Origin: Pseudomonadota bacterium
GTDB lineage: Bacteria > Myxococcota > UBA9042 > PHBI01
Reading direction: 5' to 3'
Length of the DNA: 7,308 bases
NCBI GenBank assembly: GCA_005772945.1
Contig: SXIE01000218.1
Location: forward strand, 1-7,308
Part shown: piece by piece, positions 1-5,665 of the stretch
Layout: each line of letters begins with the position of its first letter
Position numbering within the stretch: position 1 is the stretch's first letter
Notes under the pieces: generated by a model
The model's database searches: none
The model's input: the letters and a program-made list of their open reading frames with translations, nothing else
Told to the model about the DNA's origin: nothing
Made by a program: the position numbers and the translations under genes

Positions 1-59
1 GACGATGACGATGTTGAGCTTCTCGCGCTCGTTCTCGCTAGCGGTTGGCGTCGGTTCCA

Positions 60-60
<1 letters not shown>
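1..60 (-). CDS. cysN: Sulfate adenylyltransferase subunit 1 (CysN), N-terminal fragment cut by window edge
   Basis: Only the first 20 codons are visible, reading leftward off the window from the ATG at 58-60. The peptide ends in LNIVIV, which in CysN/CysNC and NodQ proteins leads directly into the GTP-binding P-loop (GHVDHGKS type). That loop lies outside the window. CysN is the GTPase subunit that drives ATP sulfurylase (ATP + sulfate to APS + PPi) together with CysD. The assignment rests mainly on position: the start codon overlaps the cysD stop by one base (TGATG), the usual cysDN arrangement, which suggests translational coupling. A GAAGG purine run about nine bases upstream, inside the end of cysD, can serve as ribosome binding site. 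It cannot be told here whether the gene is cysN alone or a cysNC fusion with APS kinase. Confidence 0.85.
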
Positions 61-923
<863 letters not shown>

Positions 924-952
924 CGCGCGGGACTCCTCGGGCCCTGCCAGAA

Positions 953-979
953 CGATCGCCTATGGGTGCGTGGCGATCG
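953..979. promoter_or_regulatory. Perfect inverted repeat upstream of cysD, candidate operator
   Basis: CGATCGCC (953-960) and its exact reverse complement GGCGATCG (972-979) are separated by 11 bases. The element sits 30-56 bases upstream of the cysD start, where a promoter would be expected, and in the space shared with the divergent gene at 1187. Dyads with an 11-base centre are known for some LysR-type sites, and CysB-like or Rrf2-like regulators often control cys genes. No regulator is encoded in the window, so the role is inference. It could equally form a small hairpin in the cysD leader RNA. Confidence 0.4.
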
Positions 980-1020
980 AAGCTGAGGGGCGAGCAGTAG
1001 CGCAGCGCGCGGCGCGATTC

Positions 1021-1078
1021 AACCGCGCCCGAGGGACCCGGACGGACCCCCACGGACCGAAAGTCCGTCGGCGCGGTT
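1021..1078. repeat. Nested inverted repeat in the cysD / hypothetical intergenic region
   Basis: The outer arms AACCGCGCC (1021-1029) and GGCGCGGTT (1070-1078) are a perfect 9-bp match. Nested inside, ACGGAC (1052-1057) pairs with GTCCGT (1063-1068) around the 5-base loop CGAAA. A further ACGGAC copy lies at 1042-1047 and could compete for the same partner. The element is 98-155 bases upstream of cysD and 109-166 bases upstream of the gene at 1187. There is no T-tract, so it is not a simple terminator. A structured leader or a binding region is possible; no known riboswitch family is recognised. Confidence 0.35.
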
Positions 1079-1186
1079 CCCGGAGGCGGGCGGCGGCGGG
1101 TCCATCGCTTTGCGCCGGGCGCTCGGTTGGCTATCATGCCCAGGCGATGCGCGGCGATGCGGCGTGGCGCTCTCATCGGAGGTTCG

Positions 1187-2497
1187 ATGTCCGAGTCGGG
1201 TCCGCCGCCCATCATGCGCGGTGATCTCTTTTCGCTGCTCGACCCAGAAGGGGCTGAGCCGGCGGAAGGCGTCAGTGCCCCGACGATTCCCGAGCCGCGG
1301 TCGAAGGGCAAGAAGGCGAAAGCGCCGGCGATCCCGGACGCAGGCGAAGCGCAGGTCACGCCGGGCGGGATCGGCGCGGCCGCGCGGCGCCTCATTCAGC
1401 GCGTGGCGGCCGGCGAGCGCGCGCCGGGCGTTGCGGTCGTCATGCAGTGCCTGACCGAGCTCGCGCAGCTGTCGGACGACGGCGATCCGATGCGGGCGTT
1501 CTGGGCGCTCGCGAGCATCAAGCAGCGTCTGCTGGCGCTCGGGCTCGCCAAGAGCCGCGCGTTTCCGGGCGTCTTGGTCGCCGAGCGGCACCTGATTCTG
1601 CCGCAGGCGCGCGGCGCGCAGGTCGTCCGCGCCATGCCGGCCGGGGGTGCGCGCGACATCTGGTTCGTCGCGACGCGCGAGGTGAATCCGTTTCTCGGCG
1701 CGCCCCCGGGGATCGAGGCCATCCCGGACGGGCGCCCCGAGCTGGCGGATAGCGCGCTCGGGCCGCCGCTGGTGCCGACCGTCGAGGTCACGTTCCGCAT
1801 GTTCCGCTTCGGCGCCGACCCGTCCGATATACGCATGGTTATGCGCATACAGCAGGAGCCGGGCGCGTTCTGCGACGTCCTCGGGGCGTTCGACGGCGAG
1901 CGGGTGGCGCTGCTCTCGCGCGACGTTCTCGGCGTCTTCGATCCGGACGGCAAGCCCATCCTCTCGGGTCGGATCCCCTTCCAGAGCACCGAGGAGGGGA
2001 TCGGCGCGGAGGTCACCGCCATCGCATTGCAGGCGGACATTCTGGCCCTCAACCTGCGCCAGGACCGCGAGCGCCCGGTCGAGCTCGCGCTCATCGCCAT
2101 CCCCGAGCGCAAGGGCTTCCCGGTCGGCGGCGTCGGCGACGACGCGAGCGTGCTCGTCCTTGGACCCAAGCAGGCCTACATCGTCGACGGGCTCACCCTT
2201 GTGCGCATGCCGCTCTTCGCCGAAAAAGACGAGCCCGTGCGCGTCTTGGCGATCCGCCCCTGGTTCGCCGAATACCCGTGGAGCGCGCGCCTCTTCATGG
2301 CCTGGGACGGGACGCGCGTATGGCTCTCGAACGGGCAGAAGATGCTCGTCATCGACGACGACCTCGCGCACGTGCGCGCCGAGATTGTCCTGCCCGAGCC
2401 GATCGTCGACTTCTCGGTCGCGGGGACCGAGGTGCGCCTGGTCCACCTCGATCGCGACCTCGGGCGCCTCAGGATCGCGGTATACGAAGTCGATTGA
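1187..2497 (+). CDS. Hypothetical protein, cytosolic, beta-rich C-terminal half (propeller-like)
   Basis: I do not recognise this 436-aa protein. The ATG at 1187 is preferred over in-frame upstream TTG/ATG codons because GGAGG lies at 1178-1182, four bases before it. Residues 1-60 are low-complexity, rich in Pro, Ala and Lys (SKGKKAKAPAIP), and probably disordered. Residues 60-122 look helical (AARRLIQRV, MQCLTELAQL, AFWALASIKQRLLALGL). From about 125 to the end there are many short hydrophobic strands separated by turns, for example RVWLSNGQKMLVIDDDL and IVDFSVAGTEVRLVHLDRD, which resemble WD/PQQ-type propeller blades without a recognisable WD signature. No signal peptide or membrane segment is seen. 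One speculative alternative is the bpX-type propeller of MoxR-vWA ternary systems, but no such partner lies in the window. A short signal-peptide-like reading frame follows 37 bases downstream and could be in the same operon. Confidence 0.85.
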   Translation: MSESGPPPIMRGDLFSLLDPEGAEPAEGVSAPTIPEPRSKGKKAKAPAIPDAGEAQVTPGGIGAAARRLIQRVAAGERAPGVAVVMQCLTELAQLSDDGDPMRAFWALASIKQRLLALGLAKSRAFPGVLVAERHLILPQARGAQVVRAMPAGGARDIWFVATREVNPFLGAPPGIEAIPDGRPELADSALGPPLVPTVEVTFRMFRFGADPSDIRMVMRIQQEPGAFCDVLGAFDGERVALLSRDVLGVFDPDGKPILSGRIPFQSTEEGIGAEVTAIALQADILALNLRQDRERPVELALIAIPERKGFPVGGVGDDASVLVLGPKQAYIVDGLTLVRMPLFAEKDEPVRVLAIRPWFAEYPWSARLFMAWDGTRVWLSNGQKMLVIDDDLAHVRAEIVLPEPIVDFSVAGTEVRLVHLDRDLGRLRIAVYEVD

Positions 2498-2534
2498 GGT
2501 GCTTGGCCTGACGAGCCATCGCGAGGGGATGCCG

Positions 2535-2633
2535 ATGCGCCTTGCTGAGCTGCCGACCGCGCTCCTCGCGCTGACCCTGGTGATGCGCGGCGCCCCGCCC
2601 GCGCTCCATTTCGAGAGCCCGCGTCCTCGCTGA
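2535..2633 (+). pseudogene. Possible 5' remnant of a secreted-protein or lipoprotein gene
   Basis: An ATG at 2535 follows GAGGGG (2523-2528) at an ideal six-base spacing, 37 bases after the preceding gene. The first codons give MRLAELPTALLALTLVMRG, which looks like a signal peptide: a short charged start, then a hydrophobic run and a small-residue region. The frame stops at 2633 after only 32 codons. In another frame, PASSLSAPSAELPVKVPAG (about 2618-2674) reads like the Pro/Ala/Ser-rich linker that often follows a signal peptide. This would fit a frameshift in a longer gene that is then cut off at about 2683 by the copied acetyltransferase piece. This is an interpretation of a very short stretch; chance reading frames are common in DNA this GC-rich. 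Confidence 0.3.
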
Positions 2634-2682
2634 GCGCCCCATCGGCCGAGTTGCCGGTCAAGGTGCCCGCGGGGCAGGCCTT

Positions 2683-2812
2683 GACGTCCTCGGCGGTGCC
2701 GGGAAAGAGGCGCTCGATGAGGCCGCGCATCGCGTCGTTCTCGGCCAGGACGTCGAAACGGAACGTGCGGATCCCGCGCTCGGTCGCGCCCGCCATGAGC
2801 CGATCGAGCAGC
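2683..2812 (-). pseudogene. Internal fragment of GNAT acetyltransferase gene, near-identical copy of 5897-6026
   Basis: Positions 2686-2812 match 5900-6026 at 126 of 127 bases, in the same orientation with an offset of 3214. The single difference is 2789 C against 6003 G. A few weaker matching bases extend leftward to 2683. On the minus strand the fragment encodes about 42 residues corresponding to residues 134-176 of the intact GNAT protein, including TERGIRTFRFDVLAEND and IERLFPGTAED. The mismatch changes one Ala to Gly. The acetyl-CoA-binding motif A, both termini and any start region are absent, so it cannot make a functional enzyme. The almost complete identity, including third codon positions, points to a very recent copy or an assembly artefact rather than an old paralogue. 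The right end lies only four bases from the stop of the neighbouring acyltransferase fragment. Confidence 0.9.
2686..2812. repeat. 127-bp direct repeat, copy 1
   Basis: This is the left copy of a long direct repeat whose right copy is at 5900-6026 (one mismatch). Both copies have the same orientation, so recombination between them would delete or circularise the intervening 3214-bp unit. The repeat is internal coding sequence of the acetyltransferase, not an insertion sequence; no terminal inverted repeats or target-site duplication were seen around it. Confidence 0.95.
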
Positions 2813-2815
2813 CTT

Positions 2816-3658
2816 CTAAGGGGGGCGATTCGCCTTCTGAACGTGAACGAAGGAGACGCGATCGTTCCACCCGAGCGGCATGCGCGTCATGACCGTCATG
2901 ACCGTCCCCGGTCCCAGCTGCAAGCACTGACCGGTGCCCCGCCCGCCCACGACGTCCGCGCAGAGGACGGCCTCGGCCTCGAGACCCACCACAAGCGACG
3001 AGACCGCGTCATTGGCGATGTCGGTCGACACCGTCAGATCGTGCGGTCCGAGCCTGAACTGCTCGCAGCGGCCGACGAACTCGTTGTGCTCGTAGACGAC
3101 CACCGTCGCGCCGGACGGGATCTCCCCCCGTACCGGCACATCGATGCGATTCGCCACGAAGATGCTGACCCCGATCGCCAGGGCGATGACGGGCCACGTG
3201 CGAGGCGCGAGTAGGATCGTCCAACGGCGAGTGAGGAGCTCGCGTCCGAGCTCGATACCCGGTCGCTCGACGAGGTAGTGCACCACGACGGCGGCGGGCA
3301 GGATGAGGAAGATGCCGCCCGCCATGAGTCGGTCGTCGCGCACGAAGAGCTGCTGAAAGAGGTAGAGGCTGAACGAGAGCGCACCCAGCCAGCGCATGAG
3401 CGAACTCTCGAGGAAGCGCGAGCCCCGCCATTCCGGATGAAGCACCGTGCCGAAGACGACGAGCGGAATGAGCACGGTGCTGGTGGTCGCGCGCACGGGA
3501 CCTGGCAGGAACGAGGCCAGCACCAGTAGAGAGAAGGCCGTGCCCCAGACAGCGGGGGTCAACCAGGCTGCGATGCGCGCGCGGCGAATCGGGTCGGACA
3601 GAAGGACCGCAACCCACACGCCCACGAGCAGGATGTCGAGCCGCACGTCGGTGTACGC
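2816..3658 (-). pseudogene. Acyltransferase-3 (OafA-like) with C-terminal beta/gamma-crystallin domain, 5' part missing
   Basis: About 280 residues of the C-terminal part of a membrane O-acyltransferase survive. The family normally transfers acyl groups to cell-surface glycans with about ten membrane helices. Visible landmarks are TDVRLDILLVG at the truncation, LGALSFSLYLFQQLF, and VVHYLVERPGIELGREL, all matching the late part of acyltransferase-3. About six hydrophobic segments remain; the last is PVIALAIGVSIFVANRI. After it comes a soluble domain of about 90 residues (about 2839-3113) with beta/gamma-crystallin features. These are VVVYEHNEFVGRC (Y-x6-G), the calcium-site motif NDAVSS at 2996-3013, and a second, imperfect NDRVSF at 2848-2865. 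The catalytic N-terminal half, start codon and promoter are lost where the gene meets the GT22 fragment. Codons upstream of 3658 in this frame are the antisense of that gene. The TAG stop is at 2816-2818, four bases from the copied GNAT fragment. Confidence 0.85.
2839..3113 (-). other. Beta/gamma-crystallin domain within the acyltransferase remnant
   Basis: Two Greek-key-like halves can be read. The first is ATVVVYEHNEFVGRCEQF followed by NDAVSS; the second starts near AVLCADVVGGRGTGQC and ends with WNDRVSFVHV. The N/D-N/D-x-x-S/T-S calcium-binding consensus is complete in the first half. In the second half the final Ser is replaced by Phe, and the leading aromatic is missing. In OafA-type proteins the helix after the acyltransferase-3 core leads to an extracytoplasmic SGNH domain, so by analogy this crystallin domain would lie in the periplasm or outside the cell. 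Three cysteines are present. The domain call rests on motif reading only. Confidence 0.75.
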
Positions 3659-4402
3659 AAGTGGGCGGACTTCAACTTCATCCACGCGGGAGCGAGCACG
3701 TGGGGCACCTCTCCCTGGCACTTCTATGTCGCGAAGCTGGCGGTCGTCGTCGGGCCCATCGTGGTGCTCCTGGTCCTCGGGCACGTGGTCGCGCTCGGGA
3801 CGCGTGCGCGGGCGATTTGCGAGCTCGTCGCGCTCGAGGCCATCTTTCTGGTCGCGCACATGGCGATCCCCCACAAGGAGATCCGCTTCCTCCTGCCGAT
3901 GATGCCCCTCGTGGCCGTCGTATCCGCCGTCGGACTATGCGCGCTCGCGGCGCGCCGACGGATGCCGGCCACCATCGCCTTCGGCACGATGGCCGTCGCG
4001 GCGGCGGTCTGCACGGTGCACGCGGCCGCTTTGGAGCAAGCCGAGGTGGGGTACGGCGATCTCGCGCCCAACGCGCCCGCTGTCTCGGCGTGGGGCCAGA
4101 ATGACGGACTCAACCGGGCGCTTTCCTTCGCGGGCGCGCGAACGGCCGCGTGCGGGGTGACCGTCCTCGGTGCGCCGCACTGGGCCAGCGGCGGCTACAG
4201 CTACCTTCATCGCAACGTGCCGCTGCTCGTCGGTCCATCGCCGGTGGCCTTCGCCGCGAGCAACGTGCTCGTCGTCGTGAATCCCCCGCGCGACCTCGCG
4301 CCGTATCGCATCCGGGCATCCTTCGGGTCGACCGTGGTCGCGGAGCGGGGCGGGGGATGCGCGCCGATCCGGCCCTACTATCCGCGTCCCTTCGATCGCT
4401 GA
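3659..4402 (+). pseudogene. GT22 (ALG9/PIG-B type) mannosyltransferase, 5' part missing
   Basis: An open frame of 247 residues matches the C-terminal half of Glyco_transf_22 membrane mannosyltransferases. These use polyprenyl-phosphate sugars and have many membrane helices. The visible family features are FN...TWGTSPWHFY at residues 5-23, comparable with the FYGxHPWHWY loop, and PHKEIRFLLPMMPL at 71-84 with the hallmark HKE-RF. Hydrophobic segments lie at about 25-47, 57-70, 79-98 and 105-124, followed by a soluble tail. Proteins of this family are usually 450-600 aa and carry a catalytic acidic loop near the N-terminus. That part is absent: family-like sequence stops within a few codons of 3659, where the antisense acyltransferase begins. 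There is no plausible start or ribosome binding site at the junction; an ATG at 3761 would remove half of the retained domain. It is probably a non-functional remnant. The stop is TGA at 4400-4402. Confidence 0.8.
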
Positions 4403-4908
4403 CGCTCTCACGTCACATCAGAGATCTGGTCGCGCACAGTGCAGCGACAGAGCACGCTGGCTGCGCCGCTGCCCGGCCTCGACAACCACGACGCGTGGAA
4501 TGCGGGAACGGACGTTGCCCTTTTTCCGGCGTTCCGTTTCTCGGACGCCTCGTCGCTGGCGTGAACGGGCTCGGAGGCGGACGTGAGCGCTTCCGGCCGT
4601 TGCTTCGGCGGGTCCGTCGGGGCGCCGGGCCGCCCGCACCGCGCAGGCGCCGCCGGAAACGCACCGAAGATCGCCGGCGTCATCACGGCGACCGGAACCC
4701 CATCAGCCATCGCCAGGGGAGTGGGTTCCGGTCGCCGCCGCCGCGCCGCCCCTGGCGCGAGTCGGCGCTCCGATCGCCCGGCTGACCGTCGTCGCCGGGC
4801 GCCGCGCGTGCGATCGCAGGGCGGCACAGTTCGCGCAGAGTCGAACCCCGCGCCAGCCTGCGGCTCACGGCGAGTCCTTCGACGACGGCGCAACACCGGG
4901 GGAATGAC
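4403..4908. other. Intergenic stretch without a convincing gene
   Basis: Reading frames on both strands are open by GC bias but have Arg/Pro/Gly-rich, non-protein-like composition. One short plus-strand frame from GTG 4439 to TGA 4562-4564 (41 aa, containing GLDNHDAWNAGTDVALF) looks more natural, but it has no clear ribosome binding site. It lies in the same frame as the preceding mannosyltransferase remnant after its stop. A minus-strand frame, 4408-4710, is also open but unconvincing. The only strong structure is the inverted repeat at 4686-4737. The last 150 bases must include the leader of the hemerythrin gene; no clear -10/-35 boxes are visible. Confidence 0.5.
4686..4737. repeat. Perfect 15-bp inverted repeat with 22-base loop
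   Basis: CGGCGACCGGAACCC (4686-4700) is the exact reverse complement of GGGTTCCGGTCGCCG (4723-4737). The stem has 15 of 15 pairs, most of them G-C, and the loop is 4701-4722. There is no T-tract on either side, so a classical intrinsic terminator is unlikely on either strand. It lies about 280 bases after the mannosyltransferase remnant and 171 bases before the hemerythrin start. Possible roles are a processed RNA stem, a protein-binding dyad, or one member of a dispersed palindromic repeat family. Confidence 0.85.
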
Positions 4909-5382
4909 ATGGACATCATCGAAGTGCTCAAAGACGATCATAAGAAGGCGAAGGCGATGCTCGAGGAGCTCGAGAAGACGACGAGCGCGGCGGCGAAGAC
5001 GCGCTTCAACGTCTTGGCGAAGCTCGAGGCCGATCTGCGCCGGCACATGAAGTTCGAGGAAGAGGTCTTCTATCCCGCGATCAAGGCGGGCGCCGACAAG
5101 GAGGGCCGCGCGCTGGCGTGTGAGGCCTACGCCGAGCACGAGGCCGCCTCCGGCATTTTGGAGCGCCTGAAGGAGGAGCCGACCAGCGCCGAGATGTGGA
5201 AGGCGTGGCTCTCGGTGTTCAAGGAGGGCGTCGAGCACCACATCCGGGAAGAGGAAAAGGAACTCTTCAAACACGCGAAGGCTGCCATCCCCGCTGAACG
5301 ACGGACCGAGATGGCCGCCGAGTACCAGAAGATGAAGCCCAATGGCGACACGACTGCGATCGGCAGCGTCCCGCGCGTCTAG
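4909..5382 (+). CDS. Hemerythrin HHE-domain protein
   Basis: This gene encodes a 157-aa soluble four-helix-bundle protein expected to bind a non-haem di-iron centre. Bacterial single-domain hemerythrins serve in oxygen binding or storage, in nitric-oxide or redox sensing, or in iron handling. Which of these applies here cannot be read from the sequence. Candidate iron ligands are H11 (KDDHKK), H46 and E50 (RRHMKFEEE, H-x3-E), H77 (YAEHEA), and H111 with E115 (EHHIREEE, H-x3-E), in the order and spacing of the HHE family. The C-terminal tail after about 125 is polar and without motifs. The start ATG is preceded by GGGGGA with about six-base spacing. The length is normal for the cupin-less HHE proteins. 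The gene stands alone, convergent with the acetyltransferase gene downstream, and a GC-rich hairpin follows the stop by seven bases. Confidence 0.93.
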   Translation: MDIIEVLKDDHKKAKAMLEELEKTTSAAAKTRFNVLAKLEADLRRHMKFEEEVFYPAIKAGADKEGRALACEAYAEHEAASGILERLKEEPTSAEMWKAWLSVFKEGVEHHIREEEKELFKHAKAAIPAERRTEMAAEYQKMKPNGDTTAIGSVPRV

Positions 5383-5388
5383 CCCAAA

Positions 5389-5425
5389 GAGCCGGCGGCG
5401 CTCGCGAACTGCGGCGCCTCGGCTC
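5389..5425 (+). terminator. GC-rich hairpin just after the hemerythrin gene
   Basis: GAGCCG (5389-5394) pairs with CGGCTC (5420-5425). Inside, GGCGC (5397-5401) can pair with GCGCC (5413-5417), leaving a small internal loop and a loop of about 11 bases. The hairpin begins seven bases after the TAG stop, the usual place for a terminator. No run of T follows, so termination would have to be of the U-tract-independent kind seen in high-GC genomes, or the stem may simply protect the mRNA end. Confidence 0.4.
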
Positions 5426-5604
5426 GATGCGTGACCGGCGCTTGGCGTACGTCGGCCGACGACGAAGGGGCCGCGGTCGCCGCGAGCCCGCTGCGATCCC
5501 AGGTCTGCCTGGTACCCGTGCGCAAACCGTTCGCTAGGGTGTCGCGAAGGCCCCTGCCCATGAGTCACGGGACCGACCGGTGCGATGTGCTCGGGACCGG
5601 CCAA

Positions 5605-5657
5605 ACACGCGCGGCTGACGGGCGTGTCGCGCGCGAGCGGCGCTGCTCTCGCGCGAC
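5605..5657 (-). terminator. Tandem inverted repeats after the acetyltransferase gene
   Basis: Two adjacent dyads lie directly downstream of the minus-strand acetyltransferase stop at 5666-5668. The nearer one has CGCGCGAG (5630-5637) and CTCGCGCG (5648-5655) with a 10-base loop. The next has ACACGC (5605-5610) and GCGTGT (5622-5627) with an 11-base loop. No clean T-run follows on the minus strand. Together with the hairpin at 5389-5425 they bracket the space between two convergent genes, which fits a termination or insulation zone. The very GC-rich composition makes chance pairing more likely than usual. Confidence 0.35.
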
Positions 5658-5665
5658 GGGACGCG

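Noticed and set aside
1019..2446. 475-codon minus-strand frame opposite the 436-aa protein
   Set aside because: The composition is rich in Arg, Asp and His, typical of antisense of high-GC coding sequence; the plus frame has the better ribosome binding site and protein-like pattern.
2686..2812. Insertion sequence or integron-type recombination site
   Set aside because: The repeated block is internal coding sequence of an acetyltransferase; there are no terminal inverted repeats, target duplications or recombinase genes nearby.
2651..3214. Plus-strand frame reading through the repeat and the crystallin region
   Set aside because: It is antisense to the acetyltransferase fragment and acyltransferase remnant. 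Only its first few codons, before about 2683, might be remnant coding sequence, and these are discussed separately.
4686..4737. Intrinsic transcription terminator
   Set aside because: The stem is strong, but the loop is long and no T-run follows on either strand.
4408..5604. 398-codon minus-strand frame across the hemerythrin gene
   Set aside because: It runs antisense through a certain hemerythrin gene and through non-coding DNA; no motif is recognisable.
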